DNA from: Panaeolus papilionaceus
Lineage: Eukaryota > Basidiomycota > Agaricomycetes > Agaricales
DNA: 64,000 bases
Direction: 5' to 3'
NCBI GenBank assembly: GCA_015501605.1
Contig: JADNRZ010000004.1
Location: 1,054,001-1,118,000, forward strand
Each line of letters begins with the position of its first letter. Position 1 is the stretch's first letter. Shown piece after piece: positions 47,359-60,136 of the stretch. The notes under the pieces are model-generated. The model had not been told where the DNA came from. It saw only the letters and a program-made list of their open reading frames with translations, and ran no database searches. Made by a program: the position numbers and the translations under genes.

Positions 47359-50300
47359 ATGAAACGGTTTTTATCAAAGGCTGCAAAGCCTTTCACAACA
47401 CCACTACAGACGACTAGCTCATCACCCGAGCTACAGCGTGACCTGTCGAACAATTATGCGAGGCTACCGAACGTGACATTGCATCAGCACACGACAAATC
47501 TTCAGCCAAAATATGTTGTACCACCAGTCCCTCATCCATGCCCATATACCCACTTAGCGTTACTCGTCTCAAATCAAGGATTGCTGATTCGCCCTCACTT
47601 CGCTGATGCAGATGCACCACCTTCGTTGACCTATCTCAGGATATCTTGGGGAAAAGGTGGTTCTGTTGAGGAGCTCCAGTCATCAGAGGACGAAGGCTTG
47701 CCATGGAACGAAGCTGTGATCGTGTATGGGATTGTCGGGATCGTCGAACTCTTCTCTTGTGCGTGTGATACATCTCATTCGACATGGATTGAATCGCATT
47801 TTGCTGGACTACTTATGTTAATGGATGGGACAATGCAATAGGCTCGTATCTCCTTGTCATTTCATCGCGTGTTGAGGTTGCAACTGGCGAGTAGTCATTA
47901 TTATGCTTTCATCATAACAAAATAACAGGAGTTTCCATGTAGTTCTCGACCAAACGCACCAGGTTTATGGTGTCAAGGGAGTGATCGATGTCCCTTTGGT
48001 CGAAGATAGAGCCCGGATATCACTTAATACCCTTGCTGCCCGTAACGCTGCCGCCTCCCGACCCTCACTCCTATATCCTGTTACACGAACTCAAGAACCC
48101 AGCTCAGATTTGGACGAAGATGATCTGTCACGAAGTCAAGAGTTGCCTCGCAAAGTGACTCGAGTCCAATTCCTCTCTCAATCTGAAGCTCCGTCATCAC
48201 GACCCAGCCTTGATCTGTCTTCAAGCGCGACCAATTCTGCGATTGGAAGCTCAATACCTCGGCCATCGTCCGCCCAATCATCAGCATCTGATAGTTCCAC
48301 TCCGAGCTCAGAGGGATCCGCTCCATCTGCGCCTGTTTTCAAGACATTAGCTACGCGTCTGTCGTTCTGGAGCCGTCTTTCCACGCGAACGAGTACCACG
48401 CCGGTTGAGGCAGACTTTCCTCTCTTGACAGAGCCGTTGTCACCCAAAGAAGAAGGCGAAGTTCTGGACAAGCTCATGGATGACAAGAAGGAGCAGAAGG
48501 GCGAAGTAATTGAAACGATTCTGGCGTCCACTGCACCCCCTCCTCCGACAGTCGAAGAAAAACACTCTGAACTCGAGGTCAAAGTTGTGAGAGAGATTAT
48601 TAGGGAGTTTACGAAGGGTGGCATGTACTTTGCCCATACGTTCGGTATTCTGTTTGCTCTTTTCGCACTGTAAAATGGCTTATATTAAAATTTCTTTCAG
48701 ATATTACTCGTTCCCTGCAACACAAGCAAGAGCAAGTCCTGAAGCTACAGAAAGAGCATGATCTTTTGACCGGCCTTGGGGCCCTATCAACAGATAATTC
48801 CATCGAGGACGCTCCCCCCAGCCCCATGCCCGGAAAGATCCACCCCTTGGCAGAACCTTCTTTGGCTCTACCCCTCTGGAGACGGGTCGATAAGCGTTTT
48901 TGGTGGAATGAATGGATGTCCAAACCATTCATCGAATCTGGTGTACGTACCTTATTGCTGATTTGGATTGGCTTCACACCCATGCCAAGGTGTTTTAGGC
49001 ACACCCTTATGTCCTTCCAATTATGCAAGGCTATTGCCAGGCTACTCAGTTCAGTATAACGGCCGACAATATCACCGAGAATCAGGACACATTAGTCGAC
49101 TACATTATTATTTCCAGAAGGTCGAGGTATCGTCCTGGCCTTCGATATCAGCGACGAGGAGTGGACGATGAAGCTAACGCGGCCAACTTTGTCGAAACTG
49201 AAACCATCATGAGGGTAGAGGTGACGACCGTTCATCAATGCAACTAACGATTGTTATTAACATGCCGTTAACTTCATAGAGAGAGGGCAAGGAAAATGTT
49301 TTTGCCTATATGCAAACCAGAGGGTCGAGTGAGATCTCATTTCGTTCTCTTTTCAAACCTGCAGTCAGGTTGACCTCTACCCGATGAATCACAGTACCTT
49401 TGTTTTGGACGCAAAACGGATATGGTTTGAAACCTCCTCCGGTACTGGCTTCCGATCGAACCCATGCTCAGAATCTGGATGCCCTCAAGCGGCATTTCAC
49501 TCGTACCATCCCTGTGTATGGGTCTCTTGTTTGTTTCTCCATTTCTTTAATCGAAGGATGTATCATATTTATCGAACCCACCAGAGCTGCGTTAATCTCG
49601 CTGAACAACACGGCAAGGAAGGCGCCATTACTCAGGCATATAGAGAATTCATGCATGAAGCCAACTTGAAAGACGCACAGTAAGCAAATATGACCGGATA
49701 AATTTTCAAGCGACCCGAACTAAGTTATTGTATCAGATATTTTGCATACGATTTCCACACAGAAACCAAGGGCATGAAGTTAGAAGCCTGTCAAAACTTC
49801 AACCTTTTTTCATGACACTCACCTAACAAATCAGATACGAAAACATTTCCAATTTAATCGAAAAAATGGAAAAGACATTCGATGCGCAGGGGTGAGTGGT
49901 CTAAGCATACTTACGCATCTTCAAAGGCTTGTGATGTTAACTGTCAACTAGCTTCTTCTGGATATCGGACAATGTTGCCTTCTCTCAGCAGAAGGGAGCG
50001 TTTCGTGTCAACTGTATAGATTGCTTAGATCGGACAAATGTCGTTCAGGTGCGTTTTGAATCCCGAACGTTCATTTTTTTGCATGTTGATCACCTGAAAC
50101 GTTTGTTTCTTTCATATTTTCTTCCGCCGATGCGTTGGTGCATTTACCCTACCTCTTATCGGCGACCTAAATATTAGTCGGCATTCGCTCGCTATGTAAT
50201 GAACAAGCAACTGGGAGCAGTGGCCCTCCTCAACCCTTCAAACGCGAGCCGTACTGATGCTGATCTCGCATTTAACGACGGTGCGTTTCGGGGTTTGATG

Positions 50301-52103
50301 CGATGACCGATGGCAGTTTCAGGGCCATTTAGCAGCTGCTGATCACGGCTTATATTATTTCTAGTGTGGGCCAACAACGGGGATGCTATCAGCCGGGCAT
50401 AGTGTGTTAATTTTATGTGTTTCTGTGGTTGCATATGCTAAATAGAGTTTTAGCGCCGGGACATCAGCATTGAAGGTGGGAGACTGAATTACGGTTCTTT
50501 TCTTGTTCGCTCAAAAAATAATGCGATTTGATCGTGTTTCAGGGTGATTTCACTCGGTGACTTATTTTCGAAAATCTGTGCCTGCCTGTGGCTTGCTAAC
50601 AACTGAAATAGGACGGGTAAACGTGATTTGAGTGGCATGCTCAATGATGGGGTCAATTCTTTGGCAAGGTAGCCCTTGCTTCTCGACCGCTTCCTCTTCC
50701 TTAGCTGACCATCATCATGTTCCACTCATCTCAGGATGTACACCGCAACGTTTGGCGACTGGTTCAGTCAAGCGGTGATTGACTTCATGCTGGGCAACCG
50801 GACAATTACCGTCTTCTCCGAATTTTTGCTGAAGCTGAAGTCGACTGATCCTCGGGATCTCATCCGCCTATCCCGTATCCGTGCAGAAGCCATCGCGACG
50901 TCTGTATCGCGCGTGTTGCCCGAAGGAGAGAGACTTTTGCATGGCTGGACTTTATTTTCGCCAGAAGAGCTCAATACGAAAGTCGGCTTGAAGTTTGAGG
51001 AGAAGGTTCTTTTACTGGTGAGTTGTCCCGTATTTGAAAGGTGCAGATCATGACTTAACCACTTGGACAGTCTGCAAAGGCAATTTACATCGTTGTAAGT
51101 GTTACCCTGGGAGCATTGGGTTAACTTCTGATTGGCACCTGCAGAGCTACGATTATACCCTAGAGAAAGTCAAGCTATATACCCGAGTTCCTTTGGGAGA
51201 TGTCGTTAGCATCACAAAGGGTAAGTGCACTCTCGTTAGTGGCGTCATTAATTAACAGTCGTTCTAGGGGCGTACATTCTTTCACCCCTTGAGGAGTCAA
51301 GTTGTGATCCAGAGCAAAATACAGGCTTCGTGATTACTTGGTTATCCTCGAATCAAGAATCTCGAGTGAGCAGCTACTCTGTCCGGAACAGCGTGATGGG
51401 CGTTCCTCCATCGCCAGCAGCATTTGCGCCTACATTTACTTTCAATGCCGCCCTCGCAAAGACAAACGCAACATTAAGCCGTCCTTCCGCTATCGTCAAC
51501 AACTTGGCCAAAGACAGTCTAAATAACATTAACACAGCTATGAACAGCCTGGGAAGCAAGATCCGGACCCAAACACCTGCATTGTCACGCATTCTGGCAG
51601 GTGCACCACCTCCTGCCACAACTGAGGCAGCTGGATCATCGACTAGTACATCTGGAATTTCCCCATTCACGCATACTTTCGCTGCTTTCAAGATCCTTCC
51701 CATTGATCCTGCGCGCACGGGCAGTAGGATCCACACGCGACACGGATCATCAGGGTTGTCTGCTCCAGCCATCCCAGAAGCCATGTCTAGGAGCTCCTCA
51801 GGAGGTGATGATCTTGGTGTGCGTGACGATGGCGAGGATTATGGCGGAGCAACGACGTGTCGAGAAGTGGCTGATTGGATTGTTGCCAAGATTTGGAGTG
51901 CATGTGAAGATGTCGGAGGAGGAAGCGGTTCTTCAGCTAGTGTTGGATTTGGGCACAACACGACAAGAGAGCGAGCAGTGCGGCTATCTGATGATTTTGT
52001 GAGAGATGGGGATGTAGTATCTTTGGCAGAAGCACAACGCATGACAAGTGTTTACGCGAAGATGGAATATGGAGTCAAGCGTCTGCTCTGGTTAGGGAGC
52101 TGA
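47359..52103 (+). CDS. SAC-domain phosphoinositide phosphatase, Sac2-like
   Basis: A large multi-exon gene (roughly 1,100 residues) from the ATG at 47359 to the TGA at 52101-52103. The SAC domain is spread over many exons: early blocks YTHLALLVSNQGLLIRP and VYGVKGVIDVPLV, a Ser-rich insert of about 200 residues (48080-48540), the block GGMYFAHTFDITRSLQ, then VLPIMQGYCQ, RRSRYRPGLRYQRRGVDDEANAANFVETE, and the catalytic RVNCIDCLDRTNVVQ near 50005-50050, matching RxNCxDCLDRTN with the nucleophile cysteine. After it come DGVNSLARMYTATFGDWFSQAVIDFMLGN and a C-terminal region with EEKVLLLSAKAIYIVSYDYTLEKVKLYTRVPLGDV, which resembles the hSac2 domain. The combination points to a Sac2/INPP5F-like enzyme acting on phosphoinositides at endosomes or the plasma membrane. 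Not every intron boundary was fixed. Confidence 0.82.
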
Positions 52104-52726
52104 ATAATGCTTCAATGACAGTCTAAATGGATGATGTATTACTATGATCTTTCTAATGGAGGTCGCTGTATCATAGAACTTGTACCATATCGTCATTGAT
52201 ATAAATATGCACCTGATAAATATAAATCTATTCTAAAAATTTCAGAGGTCCAGAGAATGACAAGGAAATTCTGAGAGCAACAGCAATATTCAAGGTGTCT
52301 TGTCCAAAGTAGCATATCGAGGATGCTTGGCCTTGTTGCGTTGCGTTGGACCCATTTACGCTAGAAAGCACTGGAGTTTTCGTTAAGACGGCAGAGCTAC
52401 TTGTAAGAATTAATTACATGAGGGGCTGACACGAGGTGGTATTATTTTTAGAACCATGCCAGCCTGGAACGGTTGTCGTGTGCTGATGCCGGCGGACCGG
52501 AGACGGGCTAAGGGAGCCTTTGCGCCAAATAGTGGTCACTGCCTCACGTTGCTTTTCTTGTCTTGATTCTTATTCTCCTCTCTGTCTACAACCTCTAACT
52601 GCTTTCCTTTTCTCTTCATGTTATTCTGACCAAATATTTCAGCTTATATTCCCTTATTATTCACCTCTATATCGACATACTTATACCTGCAAAAACTGAA
52701 AACAGGATTAACTTGAAGATTTCCCA
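52104..52726. other. Intergenic region before peroxidase gene
   Basis: No exon. The last 180 bp are C/T-rich, as expected for a fungal promoter and leader. Confidence 0.5.
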
Positions 52727-54909
52727 ATGAAGCGATCGACATTAACTGTCTTATACTCCCTGTCACTCCTTTCTTTAACGCCCGCATACGCATACAAATG
52801 GCCCTCTCCTCAATATGATACTTTGGAAGAACTCTTGTACATGGGTCGTCGCTCAGATGGCTCCAGTCTTGCTTCACTTGTTCATCCCTGCAGAAAGCGC
52901 ACCGGGACCCTAGGATCAATTCCAGCAGAATGGTTGCGTTTCGTATGTGACTAATCTTGAATTTATTTTTGCTCATTTACCGACTATATACTTGATAACA
53001 GGCCTTCCATGATATGGCTACTCACAATGTAGATGATGGATCTGGTGGAATGGATGGTTCCCTTGTATATGAACTTGGTCGCCCCGAGGTATGTTTTGTT
53101 GAACTCCTTTAAGCTGTTTCTCATGTCTGGACCCACTTTGGTAGAATTTTGGTATAGGATTCAACCAAACCCTCGGTGATTTTGAATCATTCCCCAATGT
53201 GCACGTTTCTCGTAAGAACATTTGTACCCCTAGGCCTGTTGCCATCTCATTTTATCTTCAGGAGCGGACGTTATTGCCGTCGGTGCCATCATGGCCGTCT
53301 CAACTTGTGGTGGACCTATCATCCCACTCCGCGGTGGACGGGTCGATACATGGACACCAGGACCTGGTGGCACACCAGAGCCTCAACACGACCTACAAAC
53401 TCTGACAGAAAGTTTCCGAAAACAAGGATTCACTTCAGACGAGATGATCAAACTCGTTGCATGCGGTCATTCATTTGGCGGTGTCCGTAGCTCAGAATTC
53501 CCTTCACTTGTTCCTCCAGACCCCAACTCTCTGACGGCCGTCATCCATGATTTCGACACCACTCCCAATTTCGACAATGCCGTGTATGTAGAGATCCATT
53601 TTTCATCGGGTTTGACTTATAACTTTTTGATAGTGTTACGGAGTACCTCAGTGGATCCACCCAGAATCCTCTTGTTGTGGGTGCCAATAAAACATTGGTC
53701 TCGGACCTCCGCGTCTTCGAGAGTGACGGGAACCGGACTGTTCAGAGGTACGCGCCGACAAACTTCCTACATCACACTCCCTCATTCCTTCCCGTCCTTT
53801 ACCTTAGCCTTGCGGACAAAGATACCTATGCTAGCCAATGCACCGACCTTCTGGCCCGCATGATCGATGTCGTACCCAAGGATGTGACATTAACGGATGA
53901 AATCACTTTACTTCCTGTCAAGGTCAACTACGCTCAACTGGTATTTGAAAAGGGCCAGCTTGTCTTCAAAACATCCCTACGGGTAAGATTATCACGTTGA
54001 CCATGCAGATCTCATCCTAACCTTCATATAAAGTTGCTTCAAGCTATCAAGACGGACGTCAACAAGAACCGTGTCACAACCCTACTTTGGTGCGATAAAT
54101 ACGGAAGCAACGCTGGCTGCTCCGGCAAGACGTCCACGGCTCTCCCTGTTTCTGTCTTCCCCGAAGATCCCAACTTGTCCCCCATTACACTCAACCTTGG
54201 GTATTATTTCGTTAGCTACAACTATGTTGTGCCGATTGCCTCGAACACATCCATCTCTAAATTCTGGTTTGAGATGGATGAAAAGGATGGCAGTCCACTC
54301 AAGGTATTCGATAACAACGAGGCTGATACCCAGGGCAAAGGGATCAAGGGAGGTGACGGCTACCCTATCGACCAGGACCAGGTGCTCTTTGCCCCGATGC
54401 TGAGCAGCACTGTATCCCTGTATGACACTCCTGTCAACAAAGGTGACACCAGTTCCACAAACAATACTGTCATCAAACGCTACACCCTGGTTACTGGTAT
54501 TCGAGACGGTGTCAATCCTTCTAGAGTTCACGCAAACGCAAACGATGTCGCTATCCGCAACTTCACCGAGCCCTTCCAGAAATCCTTCGATATGACCCTC
54601 AATTCGACATTCCCACCTCTGCAAGGATACTCATTTTACACAGCCATCATCGAGGATCCTGGCATGCAAATGACATTGGACATCTTCGCAGAGGGTGCTG
54701 ACGGCAAGACATATCAGCAGAATTTTGTCGAGACACTTTTGCTCGACAATACCCCGTACGTTAAACCAGCAAGCGTGGTTACGATTGGTGGAAGGTCAAG
54801 CGCGGCAAGCAGAACTGTGATCGCGACAGGAGGTGCAAGCTTGCTGGTGGCAGTATTCTCGGCACACTTCCTCGGTGCATGGGACCTCATTGATTGGGTG
54901 ATCTCATGA
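52727..54909 (+). CDS. Secreted heme peroxidase with hydrophobic C-terminus
   Basis: A multi-exon gene of about 550 residues. The N-terminal signal peptide is MKRSTLTVLYSLSLLSLTPAYAY. The distal heme side reads WLRFAFHDMATHNVDDGSGGMDGSL, with the catalytic Arg and His and a calcium-type Asp/Gly/Asp/Ser block. The proximal side reads KLVACGHSFGGV, with the heme-ligating His. These are the marks of the plant/fungal heme peroxidase superfamily. The domain is followed by an extra C-terminal region of more than 200 residues without a recognised family, and the chain ends in a hydrophobic segment (VIATGGASLLVAVFSAHFLGAW) that could be a GPI-anchor signal or membrane tail. No manganese or long-range-tryptophan site was identified, so a lignin-degrading role is not claimed. 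Confidence 0.82.
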
Positions 54910-55269
54910 CCGCATATCAACCTCAGAAAACAAACGGACATTTCATACCCTTCCTTTGCTAGTCATTGGGACCATAGGCGGGCATATACTTAATACGTCG
55001 GACTCGAACTTACCTATCGGAACTGATTGTTGACACAGTCAACGTATTAGACTCGATCAGCTACTGTAACTCACGTAATGGACACTCACTCACTCGTGCA
55101 ATCACACTCATTTACACTATAGTCCCGCTTCATCCTCAACCAAACAAAGAGTATTCTATTAGGTGTATGTACTAATCAATGCTAAAGAAACCAGGGTATA
55201 TTATCATCCAACGTGGTATCAGTGGCGCTATTGCATTTGGGATTGTGCAACTTCCATCAGCTAGGATTG
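54910..55269. other. Convergent 3' region, no gene
   Basis: 360 bp between two convergent genes; it probably holds both 3' ends. Confidence 0.55.
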
Positions 55270-56813
55270 CTAGCAATCATCCTCGAAATCCCAGCTCCTA
55301 TGTAATCTACCTGAAGGTCTATACCTAAACGGACTTTCCTCCGTTCCAATCTTGACTTTCAGGGCCTTGCAAAGATGGTTTTCAAACACGCATCCCACCG
55401 CACCTTCCTCGTCCTCCTGCAACCGAGCCCTCCGGAACGCTTCCTCCGTCTCTTCATCTTCATCCCAAACTCGCGCGAGGCCAAAGTCGATCATGACGAC
55501 CTTGAATTTCTTATTCTCCTGCGCTCCGCTCTCAGGTGAATTCTTCCTCTTTGATGCTGTCCTTTTTGCGCTCTTGGAAGCTATGACAGGAACAACCAAG
55601 AAATTGTCCAACCGAACGTCGCGATTCAGAACGCCAAGGTCTCCTATGTCCTGCACAAGTTTGACAGCTGCTTTTCCGATATCGCTCCAAAGTGACGTGT
55701 TAGGTATCTTTTCGGGGACATCGCGGAGCGTGAATGAATGGTCGATGTACTGCAGAAGCAGGGCTTTGGGACCTTCGGGAGCATCGATATCACTGAAAGT
55801 GCCTGGGATTGAAATTGTCGGGCTGTGACTACGAGAGCTGCCAGAATTGACTCTACCGGAATAGAGTGGCTGAACAGTCAACGATCCATAACACCCAGGA
55901 ATCGATTTCCCTTGAAGAATATTTAGATGTCGATACACCGCCAACTCATCTTGATACAAGTTCCCACATGTCAGCTCGCCGACCGCTTCTAGAAAACCCG
56001 GCCTCAAGCGCTCTTTAAGCGCCCTATCCGCTTCTTGAACCGATACGTGTTCAAGCTCAGGTTCATCATCTTCATCAGCGCCTACATCCGACGATGAATC
56101 GGAGTCTGAAGGACTGTCAGAATCAGGCACCGTTTCTACGTTTTCCCATTCTTCTATCGGATCGGGTTTTGGCGTTTGTTGGGCTGTGCGCCCCTGCTTG
56201 ACGGGTAGAGAATCGGAGTTGGAGACAATCCAGGCTCCGGGGATGCCGTTGGAGGGGGTGATGGGTGTCGATATGGAGTTGTCGGAAGAAGACGAGGAAG
56301 AGTCGTCCTCTTGTTCGTCCCACCACACCGAGGTGGGGTCGTATTCTTTGGATATGATTTGTGGTTTAAGGTGATCTGGTAGAGCCTTAAATTCCTCGAG
56401 GAGAACGCTTTGAGCGGGCGTCCATTCGGGCATTTTGTTGTCTTCTCGAATGTTATCTGCGAAGCGCTCGTCGTATACTTTGAGGATCAATTGGCGCGGG
56501 AAACCTGTCATGTTGGATGTGTTTTGAGAAGAATGATGGAATCAGTGTCATGCTTCAGTCAGCGATCTCCGCACTAAGAACCGGAAAGAAGTGACTAACG
56601 ATGTTGATGAGCACCAACAGGCTCGACGAGCAGCACACAGGAAAGCGTTGTTGCGAGCGTACGTATCACTTTGAGCTGCATCTCCTTCAGCGACTTGGGC
56701 GCACCAGGCATTCCAATGACCGCATCGGACTCATCCAAGAATGTAGCGCGCAATATGGTGTTGGGTTTGTAAGGATAATGCATGGTGGTACTGCTGCTGG
56801 TAGTAGAAGCCAT
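55270..56813 (-). CDS. Protein-kinase-like protein with altered HRD motif
   Basis: Two exons (56600-56813 and 55270-56504, intron 95 nt) give 482 residues. A possible glycine-poor N-lobe has LILKVYDERF (candidate ATP lysine at about residue 80). A Ser/Asp-rich insert of about 100 residues follows (about 135-230), then RALKERLRPGFLEAVGELTCGNLYQDELAVYRHL, and ALLLQYIDHSFTLRDV as the hinge. The catalytic loop is NRDVRLDNFL (Asp367, Asn372), where the usual His of HRD is Asn365. The metal site is IDFGLAR (Asp411). A charged tail follows. This type of divergent kinase is common in mushroom genomes. Activity is possible because Asp, Asn and DFG are present. Substrate unknown. Confidence 0.75.
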
Positions 56814-57430
56814 GATAAAAGAGGGTGAATGAAGGAGGACAAGAACGGAAGGGAGAGTGGAGATAGAGGAACGAATGAGGGAGCAGTAGTGGCTCTGGCC
56901 CCTAGTCCAACAAAGTGGGAGTAGTGGTAAAAAGCTACTCAACAATGACTCCGACCACAAATAGCCATCATGATCCGACTATCCAAAATGACGAAAGAAT
57001 GCACAGCCCGCAGCACCGCAAAAGGACCTTGTTGACATTGAGCCATTACCTGTCTATCGAGCAATTCGGTGTTTGACTCGAACATGAGGCAGGCCCGGGA
57101 ATCCTGGGCTGCCCACCAGCATGCAGACTGCACCTCCTATATCGAGAACTAAGAAAGAAACCATGAGGCCGAAATGTTCGTCAAATGAAAGGTCGTTACA
57201 ATTCAAAACCCCAAGGTCCACAATACAACAGGATATAAAGTACATACATACATACAATAAATGCAGGATGTTAAATCAAGGGGTAGATGCGTCGGTGCGT
57301 GAATAAAGTGTCCATGATAGTCAAAAGAAATCCCAAATGCAACAAATGGAGCGGAATGAGAACAGCAGTGCGATGCGGTAAAAGTGAAAGCAGTAAGGAG
57401 AAAAAGAAAAAGTGCTCCGGCAAGGATGAT
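56814..57430. other. Region between kinase-like and MARVEL-like genes
   Basis: No supported exon. It holds the kinase promoter and, near 57240-57256, a short CATA-type microsatellite. Confidence 0.5.
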
Positions 57431-59416
57431 CTATGTTCTAGTCCGAGGTGACTGCTTACTTGCATGCAGATCCTGCACGTCAAAGAATGTACTGACTCCG
57501 AAAGCTACACATAGTAGACACGCTGAAGCAGTAGAGACGTTGTAGGCATTGCACCTGTGATGATGATATCGATCGTTAGCGCAGAGCCTAATACAACAAG
57601 AAGAAACTTGCTCACCATCCGTCAAATTCACCAGCAGGGCAGCGTTGGCCAATCATAATGAACACAAACGCAGCCCCCCATAGCACAATACCAGCAACAT
57701 CCATTGCAGTGATCTTCTTGAGCCATGATCTCGCGGCTTTCCAATCAGCCTCCATGGCCAATCCTTCGAAGACACCTCGTCTCCGCCGGTTACGTTTTCT
57801 TCTCTTCGTATGCTGTCGCTCCTCAAAGCTCCCGGGCATCGCTTCCTCATCATATTCTCCCTCAGACTCCGTATCAGACTCTTCGGGAGGCTGGAATGCT
57901 GTCGGGTCGACAATAAGATTAACCTGAACGTCCTGCCCTTGCGGCCCATATTTTCCTCCGCCTTTCTTGGAGCCCTTGTCTTTTTTCCCTTTCTTGCCTG
58001 CACCACCTACTGGCAGAACCATCATGCCCATGTTGCTGGTCCCAGGAAATGCATGTTTGGCTGATTTCGATTTACGACGGCCACAACAGCATGGCCTGGC
58101 AACGAATAGGTAAAGCAGGAGAACCAAGGTAAGAGAGGACAAAACGTAGAGCACATAGGCTGGAGGCTTGTTGGCTGGTGGTGGTGGTGGGTCTCTAGGA
58201 TCTGTAGATTTGATAGCCTGTGTGACGCAAGTTAGTTCAAATAAACGATGCACGAGGTATATGAACAAACCGCAGCTGCATAAATAGCAGGTATCGCTGC
58301 GCCTAAAGCCAGCACGATCTGCAAAGTCCTCACAAAAATACGCTTCTTGGGTCCAACAGTGACCAAGTTTCCATTCTTATCCACTGTGCCTACCAAAGGC
58401 TTTCCTTCCTCGTCGACCCACGGATTAGCATTTTTATCCTTCTTCTTAGGATTGTTCCCAAACTCCCTCTCCAGCATCCGTATGCGTTCTTCTTTAAGAA
58501 GAGGATCAAGGGGAGGGCCATACTCCGGAGGGTCGGTGCTCCATGGTAAAAGGTTCCTCGAGGATTCGTGCCCAAGAGACGAGAGCGGAGGAGGCGGGTC
58601 ATATGGATCGTAAGAATCATAACCAAAGTTATCCAAAGCATTATGGACATATCCTGGATCGAAAGGAGATTTGGCTTTGCCTTTGGATGAATCAAGACGG
58701 GACATTGGAATGGGAGTGTACATGTCATTGGGATCAAATTTTGACTGGCCCGACGCTGGGGTATTGTACTTTGGAGTCGAGTTATTCGAGTCGTACCAGC
58801 CTCTTGACCACTTTGGGAAGCTCGATATGTCTATTTCATCAGATGAGGCATGTTGGGCACCTGCTTCGAAGATGCGGGGAGTCTTGTAGGATGATGGTGG
58901 TAAATGACCTCGGGAAGAACTTGCTTGAGAAGCGACGGGTGTATTGGGCAGAGAGAAGGGTCTTCTTGTCGTTCTTCTTCCTTGAGATGGTGGATTTGAA
59001 GATAAGGTATGATGAGTGGATGTCGAAGATAATGTAGGACCTCTTGATACGAGAGAAGGTGGGTGTTGTTCCAGAGAATCTCTGCTTCCTGCAAGCTGAG
59101 GACGTGCTGGATATGAAGAGGGCGGGTATTGAACCTGCCTCAACTGCGATGGAAAAGCTGGGTATGGGTCCTCTGCCTGTCTAGCTCTAAGTGTGCGAGC
59201 ATAGTCGGCTAGATCAAGAGCTTCAACGGAGACATCTGAGGCTTCCCTCCTCGGCCGCAAATGTGAATGAGGGATCAAATCGTCTGTCGTGTGATAATGT
59301 TCTGCACCTAATGCATTATTGTTGCCAGAGGGATATACAGGTTCTGGTGACCATGGCCTCCGACGAAACTGTGAGGTTGGTGGTGGAGTATCATAGATTG
59401 GGTCTGAATAGATCAT
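57431..59416 (-). CDS. Four-TM membrane protein, MARVEL-like topology
   Basis: Three exons: 59416 to about 58272, 58219 to about 57617, and about 57557 to 57431. They join through IYAAA/AIKSTDP and GW/CNAYN to roughly 640 residues. The first 360 residues are cytosolic and disordered (Ser/Pro-rich). Then four hydrophobic segments follow: IFVRTLQIVLALGAAIPAIY, YVLYVLSSLTLVLLLYLFVARPCCC, DVAGIVLWGAAFVFIMIGQRC and VSTASACLLCVAFGVSTFF. Between TM2 and TM3 lies a long basic/acidic loop (KKGKKDKGSKKGGGK, ESDTESEGEYDEE, RRKRNRRRR). The four-TM spacing suits MARVEL-type proteins, but I see no decisive motif. The Cys cluster PCCCGRR after TM2 could be palmitoylated. Confidence 0.65.
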
Positions 59417-60136
59417 TAGAAAGTCGTTAGTGGTCGTTAAAAGAAGAGAAAGTGGTTAATATAAAGAAAGAAGTAAAAGGATAGACAGCGATATGAAACA
59501 GTTTATTTCGCTGCCGAACCTCTTGTGCATGTAAGTACAATGAGGAACAAGAGAAGGACGGGGCTGGGGAATCGTGGGAATCCCGCTTCCACCTCTCAAC
59601 TCATGCCAGTCATTCCCTTTTGGGCGACGTCCTCTCTATTGCTTATGACACACGTTCACCAAAGTCATCAATAAAACCTTTGATAAATTTTAAAAGGGAC
59701 TAGGATTAAAGCGCGTGTTATTCAAGAAATAATGTATTTACTTAATCTTTTTGGTCGTCAAGTGTACACGACATTGTGAAGAATAGGGGTAGATTGAAAT
59801 GGAGGTTGCGCTTGTTTGGCGCCTTTGAGTAATACTTAGAAACTTTGCTTGCAAGGTTTTATCGTCATCATCTGTCCATCAACACTATAGACGCCATTTT
59901 GCCAGTTCGTCTTATTGACATTGGCATAATTTACTTGGATAAAGATTAAACCAAGGTCAAATATTTCCACCAGGTCAGGATTATGCCATTAATCACCAAC
60001 TGACAGATGTGCAACAGGGTCAGGCACCACTTCAAACCCGTAGTGCCATAATTACTCCAGTCTGCGATATATTTATCGAAATCCCTTTTTCTTCCCAATC
60101 ACAGTATTCATCATAAAGTAAAGCAACTAAAGACTA
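59417..60136. other. Divergent promoter region
   Basis: 720 bp between divergent starts (MARVEL-like and phosducin-like genes). No exon is supported. Confidence 0.55.
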
